A stretch of DNA of 37,970 bases from Planctomycetota bacterium (lineage in GTDB: Bacteria > Planctomycetota > UBA1135 > GCA-002748355): positions 1 to 37,970 of the forward strand of contig NYZE01000056.1 in NCBI GenBank assembly GCA_002685965.1. Direction: 5' to 3'. Under the pieces are notes generated by a model. It ran no database searches, was not told where the DNA came from, and was given only the letters and a program-made list of their open reading frames with translations. The position numbers were made by a program, and so were the translations under genes. Shown here in pieces: positions 16,197 through 24,398 of this stretch (the stretch's first letter is position 1; each line of letters starts with the position of its first letter).

Positions 16197-17717
16197 CTAG
16201 TCCTCGTAGATCTCCGCGGCGGCGATCGCGTACTTCCATTCGTCCGGCGTGATTTCCGCGGCGAGGAGATAGCACTGCTTGGCGATCTTCTTGTTCTTCA
16301 CCGGGCCGGGCTGGACGAGGATCTTGCCCTTCTTGTAGTAGAACTCCGAGTCGAGCGGATCCATCTCGATCGCCTTGTTGATCATGGACAGAGCCTTCGA
16401 CCATCCGCTGCCGCGGTAGAGCACGTCGGCGTAGGCAGCGTAGGTGTGTGGAGACTTGGCGCCCATGGAGACGGCCTTGGCCAAGAACTTCTCGGCTTTG
16501 GTGTACTTACCCATCGAGCGTAGCTTGCGGCCGGCGGCTTCGATGCCTTCGAGGCTCTGTGCTTCGAGCTTCTTGACGTAGGCGTGCCACTCCTTCTCGA
16601 GCGTGTCGAGCTTCTTGTGACCTGTGTACTTGAGGAGGAGCTTCTCGAGTAGGTCGCGGTCGCAGGTGCGGAACGGCCCGGCGCCTTTGCGCTTGATGCC
16701 GTTCTTGTGCGCGATGTCGAGCCAGAACTTCTTCCACTTCTTCTGGTACTTCGGCGTCTCCATCATGAAGTGCACGAAGCTCCAGCCCCACGTGTAGCAC
16801 TGGTAGCTCGTTGAACCGATGAGGTTCTTGAGCTTCATCGTCTTGCCCTTGGCGATGTCGTCCTGGATCTCGGCGAGGCGACCCGCCTGCACGAACCCCA
16901 TCTCCATCTTCTTGGTCTTCTTGTTCCACTTGCTGGCGCCGTAGTACTCGGCCATCGGTTCCTCGATCCAACGCGGGTAGCGGAACTTGCCGTTGACCAT
17001 GTCGGACAGCATGTGGTTCGTCTCGTGGAACAAGACGTCGATCGTCAACTCTGGATCGGCGCGGTCCCAGTAGAGATGAAGCTCATTGCTGAGCAGGTGG
17101 TAGTAGCCGAGCACACCGCCGGGACCGTTCGTGGCGATCTGATTGAAGTCGCCAGCGTCCGAGTAGATATGGACTGTGGGCTTGTGGGCGAGCTTGGTCT
17201 TGAGTCGCCAGTACTTGGTGAAGGTCTTGTAGTAGATCTCAAACAACTCCCTGAGTTCCTCGAATAACTCATCCGGCAAGTTGTGCGCGAACTTGAAGTT
17301 CTTGGTCTCGATCCTGATCGCGTTGCGCCATTCCTTGCGCTCGTTCTGCTTCTTGATCTTGGCCTTGAGCTTCTTTTGCAGCTTGACGAGCGTGCGCGTC
17401 GCCGCGTCGCGTCGCATCCACCGTCCGTTGAACCGGATCTCCCCCTTGTCGATGCGCTTTTGTTCCTTTTCGTTCTTGGCCTCGTACTGGACCTTCGCGT
17501 CGGGCGAAAACCAGTCGATGATCAGCCGATCCGGAACGAACACGTCGGCGCTCTTGAACTTGACGACGACGCCACCCGGCTTGGGGATGATCTGCTTGTC
17601 GAGGACGAAGCGACCGTCCTTGAGCGCGACCGCGCCAGGCGATGGCGCGACGGGCGCATCGCCCTGCGCCGTAGCGGGAGAGCACAACGTGAGAAGAGCG
17701 AGAGCGTGGAGTTGCAT
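16197..17717 (-). CDS. Secreted HExxH metalloprotease with C-terminal TPRs
   Basis: The product is 506 residues, with a signal peptide (MQLHALALLTLCSPATAQ) that fixes the ATG at 17717; the longer open frame is antisense-like. A Lys-rich helical region (about 95-150) leads into a gluzincin domain with LFHETNHML near residue 230 and the third zinc ligand in RWIEEPMAEYYG. This is the DUF1570/peptidase-MA layout. Residues of about 400-506 form TPR-like helices (AAYADVLYRGSGWSKALSMINKA and following). It starts five bases after the stop of the upstream gene at 17723 and is co-transcribed with it. Substrate and location beyond export are unknown. Confidence 0.87.
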   Translation of the reverse strand: MQLHALALLTLCSPATAQGDAPVAPSPGAVALKDGRFVLDKQIIPKPGGVVVKFKSADVFVPDRLIIDWFSPDAKVQYEAKNEKEQKRIDKGEIRFNGRWMRRDAATRTLVKLQKKLKAKIKKQNERKEWRNAIRIETKNFKFAHNLPDELFEELRELFEIYYKTFTKYWRLKTKLAHKPTVHIYSDAGDFNQIATNGPGGVLGYYHLLSNELHLYWDRADPELTIDVLFHETNHMLSDMVNGKFRYPRWIEEPMAEYYGASKWNKKTKKMEMGFVQAGRLAEIQDDIAKGKTMKLKNLIGSTSYQCYTWGWSFVHFMMETPKYQKKWKKFWLDIAHKNGIKRKGAGPFRTCDRDLLEKLLLKYTGHKKLDTLEKEWHAYVKKLEAQSLEGIEAAGRKLRSMGKYTKAEKFLAKAVSMGAKSPHTYAAYADVLYRGSGWSKALSMINKAIEMDPLDSEFYYKKGKILVQPGPVKNKKIAKQCYLLAAEITPDEWKYAIAAAEIYED

Positions 17718-17722
17718 GTGGC

Positions 17723-19384
17723 TCAGCGCTTGCTGTCCGCTCGCCACTGGGTGTCGAATGCCTTCCACGCGTGGTCGTTCCAGCTGCCGAACACGGCTTC
17801 GCGACAGTGGTCGAACACCTTCTGCCTGCGCGCTCCCCACTCGATCCTGACCCTCACGCGGCCCGCCGCCTCCTCGGAAGCGGCGCCGGTCAAGTCGAGT
17901 TTTTGGGCATAGAGTTCTCTGAGCTTCTCGTCGAGCGTCACGAGATAGTCGTGGATCACGACCTTGTACTTCTTCTTGTTGCTCTTCATCAGCGAGCGCA
18001 CCATTGCGAAGCACTGCACGCGGTCCTCGCGTGTTGCCTGGAACTCGTCGTACTTGGCGACGAATAGTTCCTTGGCTGCCTTGAATTTGCCCTCGCGCAA
18101 CGCCTTGCGAATGACGTCCATGTCCCACTCGTCGGGCTTCGAAACCAGCCTGTTCCCCTTCATCTTCAGTGAGTCGATATAGAGCTGCATGCCCCATGTG
18201 AGCCACGGTGGCAGCGATCCCCAAAGGCGAGAGTTCTTGTCGGCCAGATACTGGGAGAGGATCCGCTGGTTGAGCGCGCCGCTTCCCGAGTCGTTGAAGC
18301 CCCAGTCCTTGTCGTCGCAGAGCACGATTTCGCGGTGCGTCAGCGTGAAGCGCCCGCTCCTTGAACTCGTCTCCTCGTAGAGGCTGGCCTCGGCCGAGTT
18401 GCGGCAGATGCGGAGGATGCCGCCGACCGAGTGGTCCTTGCCGATGTAGGAGAAGTTGTTGTTCATGAACTTCCACATCAGGTTCGCCTGTTTCGACACA
18501 CGCTTCGCGAACTTGAGACTTGAGCTATAGAAGACCGTGAACGGCCCGTGCTGGTACCACTTCCAGCCGTCTGGCAGCGTCTGCTTGGCCTTGTCGATGG
18601 CGCGCGCCAAGTCGCTCTGTCGAGCCTTCTTTCGTTCGGCCGGACTGAGCTTCTTCTTGCTGCTCGCCGCTTCGACCGACCGTTTGGTCTCTTCGCTGGC
18701 GCTGGTCGTCAGCTTTGACCGCAGCGCCTCTGTCCGCGGCGTCTTCTTGAATGCCTTGACGCCCTTACTGATCGCTGGCTTGAACTTGCGGTCGTAGTCG
18801 GCGATCACATCGAACTGCACGACGTAGATCGCGTCGCCGTAGTCGATCTCCCAGGCGAACAGCGTGCCCTTGCCGCCGTAGCCCATCTTGTCCTCGACGG
18901 TGATGACCTTCTGCACCGCGGGCAGGCCGCCGATGGTCGTCTTCTTCTCGTCTTTGACGAACCAGCCACCCTTCTTGTAGTTCTCGCGCAGGTACTCCTT
19001 GTAGCTGCGAAAAGGGTTCTGCAGGTGTGCGAGCAGGTTGATGACCTTGTCCTTGCCCTTCTCGCGGACCACGACCTTCTTGTTTTTCTTCCGCGCCGCG
19101 ATGACCTCCTTGACGTCAACCTTCGGGAAGATGATCACGCGCAGTTCGGGAGTCTTCTCGACCCAGAAGACCGAGTTCTTGGGCTCGAGCGACCGCTTGT
19201 AGAGGAACTTCGCAACGACCCACTTCTCGTCCATGTTGATCGGGACTTGGCGGAAGTCCTTTGGGACGACGAGTTGGAAGCCGTAGCGGGGGTCCTTGAA
19301 TGTCTTCTGACCGACCGTGGGTGCGGCGATCCACAAGGTGGCTGCCGCGACTCCGAAACGGGCGAACCTCGACGTGCATCGCAT
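17723..19384 (-). CDS. Secreted protein with a degenerate protease-like domain
   Basis: This 553-residue protein has a signal peptide (MRCTSRFARFGVAAATLWIAAPTVGQ). Residues of about 28-210 (DPRYGFQLVVPKDFRQV to AIYVVQFDVIADYD) look like a PsbP/DcrB-type lipid or protein binding domain. A Lys/Ser/Glu-rich linker follows. Residues of about 275-500 align in shape with the DUF1570 protease domain of the next gene (GPFTVFYSSSLKFAKRVSKQ, LPPWLTWGMQLYIDSL). Where HExxH should be it has NQRILSQYL, so the zinc site is lost. A strong AGGAG lies at 19393-19397, eight bases before the ATG. It is probably a non-catalytic partner of the protease encoded five bases downstream. Confidence 0.82.
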   Translation of the reverse strand: MRCTSRFARFGVAAATLWIAAPTVGQKTFKDPRYGFQLVVPKDFRQVPINMDEKWVVAKFLYKRSLEPKNSVFWVEKTPELRVIIFPKVDVKEVIAARKKNKKVVVREKGKDKVINLLAHLQNPFRSYKEYLRENYKKGGWFVKDEKKTTIGGLPAVQKVITVEDKMGYGGKGTLFAWEIDYGDAIYVVQFDVIADYDRKFKPAISKGVKAFKKTPRTEALRSKLTTSASEETKRSVEAASSKKKLSPAERKKARQSDLARAIDKAKQTLPDGWKWYQHGPFTVFYSSSLKFAKRVSKQANLMWKFMNNNFSYIGKDHSVGGILRICRNSAEASLYEETSSRSGRFTLTHREIVLCDDKDWGFNDSGSGALNQRILSQYLADKNSRLWGSLPPWLTWGMQLYIDSLKMKGNRLVSKPDEWDMDVIRKALREGKFKAAKELFVAKYDEFQATREDRVQCFAMVRSLMKSNKKKYKVVIHDYLVTLDEKLRELYAQKLDLTGAASEEAAGRVRVRIEWGARRQKVFDHCREAVFGSWNDHAWKAFDTQWRADSKR

Positions 19385-19405
19385 GGACGAATCTCCTGTT
19401 CAGCT

Positions 19406-19490
19406 GGGCCGGGTCTTGGGAAGGCTGGAAAGCCCGGCTCTCGCCCCACCCGTGGGGCGGACGAAGCGACGGGTTTACGTGCGTCGGGCT
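19406..19490 (-). promoter_or_regulatory. Structured 5' leader with mutually exclusive hairpins
   Basis: On the minus strand, upstream of the 19384 gene, three stems can form a three-way junction. The closing stem is 19431-19436 with 19485-19490 (AGCCCG/CGGGCT). One arm is 19467-19471 with 19482-19486, overlapping the closing stem by two bases. A strong arm is 19442-19449 with 19452-19459 (CGCCCCAC/GTGGGGCG). A competing stem, 19406-19413 with 19433-19440 (eight pairs, one G-T), would break the closing stem. It ends nine bases above the AGGAG. This is the layout of a switch, but GC-rich DNA makes such pairings common. Confidence 0.35.
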
Positions 19491-19535
19491 CGTAGATTCC
19501 CGAGATCGCCTGAGATTGTAGAGCGCCCTCCCGAT

Positions 19536-19563
19536 CCTCAGAACCCTGGCCTCAGAACCCTGG
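19536..19563. repeat. Two tandem 14-base repeats
   Basis: CCTCAGAACCCTGG occurs twice without a gap, at 19536-19549 and 19550-19563, in the non-coding stretch between rpmG and the 19384 gene. It is probably a replication-slippage duplication or a double binding site. Confidence 0.8.
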
Positions 19564-19614
19564 CCATCGCTCGGTGTTGCGGCCGGAAGACAGGGCGGGG
19601 AGGTTGGCGAGAAG

Positions 19615-19631
19615 GCCAGCAGGCGGCTGGC
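19615..19631 (-). terminator. Hairpin downstream of rpmG, weak terminator candidate
   Basis: GCCAGC at 19615-19620 and GCTGGC at 19626-19631 form a six-pair stem with a five-base loop, 19 bases after the rpmG stop on the minus strand. The sequence that follows on that strand is CTTCTC, not a clean T run, so termination strength is doubtful. Confidence 0.3.
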
Positions 19632-19649
19632 GGGGAGCAGTTCCCGTCC

Positions 19650-19814
19650 CTACTTCTTCTTCTCGGTATGGACCGTGTGTTTCCGGACCCGGGGGCAGTA
19701 CTTCTTGATCTGCAGCTTGGGCGTGCCCGACTTCTTCCGGATCGTGTAGTTGCGCTCTCCGGTCTCGGAGCAGACCAGGTGAACGATCTCGCGCTTTTTC
19801 TTGGGCTTGGCCAT
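19650..19814 (-). CDS. rpmG: 50S ribosomal protein L33
   Basis: This 54-residue basic protein is L33 of the large ribosomal subunit. It has the family pattern REIVHLVCSETGERNYTIRKK and LQIKKYCPRVRKHTVH. Zinc-binding L33 has two Cys pairs (CxxC); here only one cysteine of each pair remains, so the zinc ribbon is probably lost or weakened. The ATG at 19814 is supported by AAGGA five bases upstream (19820-19824). A promoter with good boxes lies at 19837-19864. It is monocistronic as far as the sequence shows. Confidence 0.95.
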   Translation of the reverse strand: MAKPKKKREIVHLVCSETGERNYTIRKKSGTPKLQIKKYCPRVRKHTVHTEKKK

Positions 19815-19836
19815 ATCGGTCCTTGGCGGGCGGAGC

Positions 19837-19864
19837 ATTCTAGGGAGCCGATGACTGGCTGCAA
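19837..19864 (-). promoter_or_regulatory. Sigma-70-like promoter of rpmG
   Basis: Read on the minus strand, TTGCAG (19859-19864) and TAGAAT (19837-19842) are separated by 16 bases. The -10 box ends 22 bases before the rpmG ATG, giving a short leader that still contains the AAGGA ribosome binding site. This is the clearest promoter in the window. Confidence 0.6.
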
Positions 19865-19964
19865 CCTGGTGGCTTCGATCGCAGGTCGATAGTCTCACGC
19901 TCTTGGCCCATGAAGGGGCCGAGCGAGACCCTCAAGTTGGGCCATGAGAAGCAGCTGAGGCCAG

Positions 19965-21998
19965 ATGGCATACACATTCCAAGGACGTTTAGTGCGGCGA
20001 GTTGGCGTGGTCGGTTCGGGGCAGATCGGTCCCGACATCGCCCTCTTCTTCGCCAAAGTCTTGAGCCGGGACGACGTTTCGGTGGTGGTGGTGGACGTCG
20101 CCGCGGACGCCCTCGAGCGCGGCCAGGCCAAGTTGGAGAAGAAGGTCGACCGGGGTGAGGAGAGCGGCGCTTTCTCTTCTGAGTGGGCCGCGGTGATGAA
20201 GCAGTCCGTACAGTTCACGACCGACTACGACCGGCTCGACGACGCGGACTTCATCGTCGAGGCCGCGACCGAGGACCTCGAGCTCAAAGCCAAGATCTTC
20301 GCGGGCCTCGAACGTCGCTGTCGCGCCGACACGATCTTCGCGAGTAACAGCTCGCATCTGGAGCCCGAGCGGATCTTCGAGGGGCTGAAGAAGCCCGAGC
20401 GTGGCCTCGTCATCCACTATTTCTTCCCAGCGGAACGCAATCCTGTGGTCGAGATCGTCCCTTCGGCGCACACCGACGAGTCGATCACGAGCTGGCTGCT
20501 CGACTTCTACGAGAACATCGGCAAGGTGCCGATCCGCGTCGGATCGCGCTATGGCTACGCCATCGACCCGATCTTCGAGGGGCAGTTCCTCGCCGCCGCT
20601 CTGCTCGCCGAGCAAGGCGTGGCGACGCCCAAGCAGATTGACGAGGTGTCGAGGAAGGCTCTCGGCCTGACGATCGGGCCGTTCACGGCCATGAACTTGA
20701 CCGGCGGGAACCCGATCACGAACGTCGGTCTGGCCAACTACACTTCCAAGATTCACGGCTGGTATCGCTCGCCCGCGAGCCTTCAGCAGGCCGTGGCCGA
20801 CGGTGCTCCGTGGGACGCGCCCAAGCGCGGAGAGGATGTCGACGTGCCCGAGGAGGTTGCGCGCCAGGTCACGGCGAGCCTGCGCGGCGCCTATCTCGGC
20901 ATCTGCGCAGAGATCGTCGACTCCGGGGTTGCCTCGGTCGAGGACCTCGACATGGCGGTCGAGCTGGCGCTCGACATGAAGCCACCGTTCCGCTTCATGA
21001 ACAAGATCGGCACCAACGCGGCGTTGAAGCTCGTCCGCGACTATGCCGCCGGACACCCGGACTTCCCCGTGCCTGCCCTGTTGCGCGAGCATGGCGACGC
21101 GAACCGCGACTTCCGCGTGCGACAGATCGTGCGTGAAGACGTCGACGGCGTCGCGGTGCTCAAGATCCGCCGGCCGCGCGTCCTCAACGCGCTCAACCAG
21201 GCCGTGTTCGACGAGCTTCGCGAGCAAATCGCCGAGGTCGAGGCGGACAAGAACGTGCGCGCGGTCGTGTTGACTGGTTTCGGGGTCAAGGCCTTCGTCT
21301 CGGGTGCCGACGTCAAGTTCCTCGCCGGTATCGAGACGGCCGAGCAAGGCTCTGCGACGAGCCTCGACTCGCAGGATGCACTCAACAAGATTGAGGCCTG
21401 CACGAAGCCCGTCGTCTGCGCCTACAACGGCCTCGCCTTTGGCGGGGGCAACGAGCTGGCCATGGCGTGCCACGCGCGCATCGCGCGCGCTGGTCTCAAG
21501 GTGTTGGCTGCCCAGCCCGAGGTCAATCTCGGCATCATCCCCGGTGCTGGCGGGACGCAACGCCTGCCACGCCTCGTGGGGTTCGAGAAAGCCGCCGAAC
21601 TGCTGCGCACTGGCCGCCCGATCTCCGCGCAAGAGGCACACGAGATCGGCCTCGTGCGCACGCTCGTCGATGGGGATCTGTTCGTGCTGCGCAGGACCGC
21701 AATCGATCTCGCGCTGGCGATCGCCGACGGCACCGAGACTGCCGACAAGGTCCCGGATGCGCCGATGACCGATGTTCCGGCGACGTTGCCCGAGATTGAC
21801 CTCAGACACTTGTCGCGGGCGGTGGACAACCTCGTGGTCGCTGCCATCCTGGAGGGGGCACGGTTGCCGCTCAGGGACGGTCTTGCGCTCGAGGCCGCCA
21901 AGTTCGGTGAAGTGTGCGCCCTCGAAGACATGCGCATCGGCGTGCGCAACTTCCTCGAGAACGGTCCGCGTTCTAAAGCCGAGTTCGTCCACGCGTGA
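19965..21998 (+). CDS. Bifunctional 3-hydroxyacyl-CoA dehydrogenase/enoyl-CoA hydratase (reversed order)
   Basis: This 677-residue protein catalyses two beta-oxidation steps, hydration of enoyl-CoA and NAD-dependent oxidation of 3-hydroxyacyl-CoA. The dehydrogenase is N-terminal: VGVVGSGQIGPDIALFF (NAD motif, about 12-28), IVEAATEDLELK, ASNSSHLEP, and HYFFPAERNPVVEIVP with the catalytic His. The C-terminal dehydrogenase domain runs to about 385. The crotonase domain (about 395-600) has the oxyanion-hole residues in SGADVKFLAG and GLAFGGGNELAMAC, plus PEVNLGIIPGAGGTQRLPR, so both catalytic glutamates are present. FadB and FadJ have the opposite order; archaeal Msed_0399-type enzymes share this one. 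It overlaps the next gene by four bases. Confidence 0.93.
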   Translation: MAYTFQGRLVRRVGVVGSGQIGPDIALFFAKVLSRDDVSVVVVDVAADALERGQAKLEKKVDRGEESGAFSSEWAAVMKQSVQFTTDYDRLDDADFIVEAATEDLELKAKIFAGLERRCRADTIFASNSSHLEPERIFEGLKKPERGLVIHYFFPAERNPVVEIVPSAHTDESITSWLLDFYENIGKVPIRVGSRYGYAIDPIFEGQFLAAALLAEQGVATPKQIDEVSRKALGLTIGPFTAMNLTGGNPITNVGLANYTSKIHGWYRSPASLQQAVADGAPWDAPKRGEDVDVPEEVARQVTASLRGAYLGICAEIVDSGVASVEDLDMAVELALDMKPPFRFMNKIGTNAALKLVRDYAAGHPDFPVPALLREHGDANRDFRVRQIVREDVDGVAVLKIRRPRVLNALNQAVFDELREQIAEVEADKNVRAVVLTGFGVKAFVSGADVKFLAGIETAEQGSATSLDSQDALNKIEACTKPVVCAYNGLAFGGGNELAMACHARIARAGLKVLAAQPEVNLGIIPGAGGTQRLPRLVGFEKAAELLRTGRPISAQEAHEIGLVRTLVDGDLFVLRRTAIDLALAIADGTETADKVPDAPMTDVPATLPEIDLRHLSRAVDNLVVAAILEGARLPLRDGLALEAAKFGEVCALEDMRIGVRNFLENGPRSKAEFVHA

Positions 21999-22849
21999 GC
22001 ACCAACCGCCTCACCGCTTGCATCGCCCAGCTGTCGCCGCGACTCGGTGACGTTGAGGCCAACCTCGCGTCGCACCTCGAAGCGATCGGCGAAGCAGCGG
22101 CGCAGGACGCGCGGCTCGTCGTGTTTCCCGAGCTGTCCCTGACCGGCTATCGACTGCGCGATCTCACCTACGAGGTAGCGCTGCGGCGTGACGATCCGGT
22201 GCTCGCACAGCTCGCAAAGGAAACGCGCAGCGGGCCCGACATCATTGCTGGCTTCGTCGAAGAGAGTGACGATCACCGCTTCTACAACGCGGCGGCGTAC
22301 TTCTCCGCGGGTCGCGTCGTGCACTGGCACCGCAAGGTATACCTGCCGACCTACGGTCTGTTTGAGGAAGGCCGTTTCTTCGCGTGCGGGGCCGACTTCC
22401 GCGCCTTCGACACGGGCCTGGGTCGCGTTGGCATCCTGATCTGCGAGGACGTTTGGCACCTGTCGTCGGCGTATGCCTACTTCCTGCAAAGCGTCGATTG
22501 GTTGGCAGTCATCAGCTCTGGCCCCGGTCGCGGTTTGCCCGAGGAAGGCAAGGAGCCGGCCTCGGGTAAGGCGTGGAACAGCCTGCTCATCGCGCTCGCG
22601 ACCTTCTTCAACTGCGGTGTGCTCTACTGCAACCGCGTCGGCTGGGAGGACGGCGTCAAGTTCTGGGGCGGCTCCAAGGCTATCGACCCGTTCGGCGAGA
22701 TCCGTGCCGAGGCCGGCCAGGTTGATCCCGAGCTCTGCTTCGTCGACCTCGACCCGGCCGACTTGCGGCTCGCGCGCATCAACACGCCGATTCGCCGCGA
22801 CGAGCGACCGGACTTATTGAAACGGCTGCTCGACGAGATGGGCCAGTGA
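21995..22849 (+). CDS. Nitrilase-superfamily amidase, glutaminase partner of NAD synthetase
   Basis: This 284-residue carbon-nitrogen hydrolase has the Glu-Lys-Cys triad: FPELSLTGYRLRDL, HRKVYLPTYGLFEEGRFF and LICEDVWH. These segments closely resemble the N-terminal glutaminase domain of glutamine-dependent NAD synthetase, which releases ammonia from glutamine. Here it is a free-standing gene that overlaps the NadE gene by four bases at each level of the unit, so the two probably form one enzyme that channels ammonia. The GTG start at 21995 overlaps the upstream stop. A role as a separate amidase is less likely given the neighbour. Confidence 0.88.
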   Translation: MSTNRLTACIAQLSPRLGDVEANLASHLEAIGEAAAQDARLVVFPELSLTGYRLRDLTYEVALRRDDPVLAQLAKETRSGPDIIAGFVEESDDHRFYNAAAYFSAGRVVHWHRKVYLPTYGLFEEGRFFACGADFRAFDTGLGRVGILICEDVWHLSSAYAYFLQSVDWLAVISSGPGRGLPEEGKEPASGKAWNSLLIALATFFNCGVLYCNRVGWEDGVKFWGGSKAIDPFGEIRAEAGQVDPELCFVDLDPADLRLARINTPIRRDERPDLLKRLLDEMGQ

Positions 22850-23667
22850 GCCTGCTGAGCCTCAACCGGCAGCTGGCTGTCGACTTCCTCGTCGACTTCG
22901 TGCGCGAAGAGACGCGGAAGTTCGGTTTCGAGAAGGTCGTCGTCGGGCTGTCCGGCGGCATCGATTCGGCGCTGTCGGCTGCCATCGCCACCCGTGCGCT
23001 TGGCAGCGCGGGAGTCGTGCCGGTGGCGATGCCGCACGCGGACTCTGACCCGGCCTCGCTCACCGACGGGCAGCTCGTTGCCGACCAGCTCGGCCTGACT
23101 CTGCGCACGATCGATATCACCGAAGCGACCGCGGCGCTCGCGCGCGCGTTGGCCACGGATGACCGCGTTGGCCTAGGCAACGTCAAGGCGCGTGTGCGCA
23201 TGACCGTGCTGTTCGAGGTATCGCGCCAGGAGAGCGCCCTTGTCCTCGGCACGAGCAACAAGACCGAGCTTCTGCTCGGCTACGGCACGTTGTTCGGCGA
23301 CATGGCATCAGCGCTCAACCCGATCGGCGATCTCTACAAGATGCAGGTGTTCGCGCTGGCCGAAGAGATGGCCTTGTCGGCGCGCGTCCGCGAAAAGGCG
23401 CCATCGGCAGACCTTTGGAGCGGCCAGACGGACGAGGGCGAGCTCGGCTTCAGCTACGCGGAGGTGGACGAGATCCTCGTGCGCATGATCGATCGCCGCG
23501 CGACGAACGACGCCCTCGTCGCCGACGGCTTCCAGCTCGACCTCGTGGAACGCGTCCGCTCGAGGGTGCGCGGTGCGCAGTACAAGAGGTGCCCGCCGAT
23601 CCTGGCCAAGGTCGGGTTGCGCACGCTCGGCACCGACTTCCTCTATCAGCGGGATTGGGGTCGGTGA
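22846..23667 (+). CDS. nadE: NAD synthetase
   Basis: NadE amidates nicotinic acid adenine dinucleotide to NAD+ using ATP and ammonia, the last step of NAD synthesis. The 273-residue protein has the ATP-pyrophosphatase P-loop VVGLSGGIDSALSAA, the family segment GTSNKTELLLGYGTLFGD, and KAPSADLWSGQTDEGELGFSYAEVD that closes over the substrate. Its length is that of the ammonia-dependent single-domain form. The preceding gene supplies the glutaminase domain, so the pair probably uses glutamine. The GTG start overlaps the upstream stop as GTGA, and its own stop overlaps the next GTG. Confidence 0.94.
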   Translation: MSLLSLNRQLAVDFLVDFVREETRKFGFEKVVVGLSGGIDSALSAAIATRALGSAGVVPVAMPHADSDPASLTDGQLVADQLGLTLRTIDITEATAALARALATDDRVGLGNVKARVRMTVLFEVSRQESALVLGTSNKTELLLGYGTLFGDMASALNPIGDLYKMQVFALAEEMALSARVREKAPSADLWSGQTDEGELGFSYAEVDEILVRMIDRRATNDALVADGFQLDLVERVRSRVRGAQYKRCPPILAKVGLRTLGTDFLYQRDWGR

Positions 23668-24398
23668 ACCCGGGCGAGCTCGAGCGGTATCAGCCGTCGG
23701 GCCGAGTCGGAGCGGGCCTCGTGGTCGTGCTACCGCTTGCCGCAATCGCGGCTGCCGGTGTAGGCATCGGCTACGACATCGCGATCTCGACCAGCCCGCT
23801 CGTTTTGTTGAACCCCTTGCTGACCATGGCCTGTGGCGTCGTCGTCGGTGTGGTGGCGCTGACCTGCCTCCGTGTCGGCAAGGTCCGCAGCGCCGCCGCG
23901 GCACGGCGGGCGTCGTTGGTCGTCACGCTTGTGTGCATCTTGGCGGTGGCCCTGTGGGCCGAGGCGCAGCCCGCATCTGTGCGCCTGCGGGTGACGTTGA
24001 TGTTCTTGCTCGAGACCGTGATCATCCTCGCCATCTCCTTGGCGGTGCCAATGTCCTGGTGGAACAAGGCGGTCTTCTGCGAGGACACGCAGCGTTTCGT
24101 GCCGCGTAGGCGGCTCGCCAAGGGCTATGGGCCGACCCCGTACGCCCTGCGTGCCGAGGCCGAGGAACAGGGTCTGGACGGCGTACTGGCGCGTCTGCGC
24201 GGCTACGCGGAGAACGCGAAGGAAGGCGAGTTCAGGTTCTGGTTGCACGAGACGAGCACTGCCAGCTACATCACTGTCTTCTGGCATGGGCCGCTCAGCG
24301 GTCTACGTGGCCGGGAGATCGATCGCGACGTGCTCGTATTGAGGAGATTGCGGGTCGACGAGCCGTGGATCGAGAGACTCAAGGGGGTGTGCGCATGA
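23664..24398 (+). CDS. Membrane protein of unknown function, four helices
   Basis: The 244-residue product has about four hydrophobic helices in its first 135 residues, then a soluble C-terminal part with a WWNKAVFCEDTQRFVPRR junction and a FRFWLHETSTASYITVFWHG strand region. I do not recognise a family. The GTG at 23664 overlaps the nadE stop; the frame is open further upstream but runs inside nadE. It is followed by another small membrane gene with an ATGA overlap, so the two may form a complex. Confidence 0.75.
   Translation: MNPGELERYQPSGRVGAGLVVVLPLAAIAAAGVGIGYDIAISTSPLVLLNPLLTMACGVVVGVVALTCLRVGKVRSAAAARRASLVVTLVCILAVALWAEAQPASVRLRVTLMFLLETVIILAISLAVPMSWWNKAVFCEDTQRFVPRRRLAKGYGPTPYALRAEAEEQGLDGVLARLRGYAENAKEGEFRFWLHETSTASYITVFWHGPLSGLRGREIDRDVLVLRRLRVDEPWIERLKGVCA

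Noticed and set aside
19989..21992. 667-codon open frame antisense to the fused beta-oxidation gene
   Set aside because: Its composition is typical of a GC-rich shadow frame, and the plus-strand protein has full motifs over the same length.
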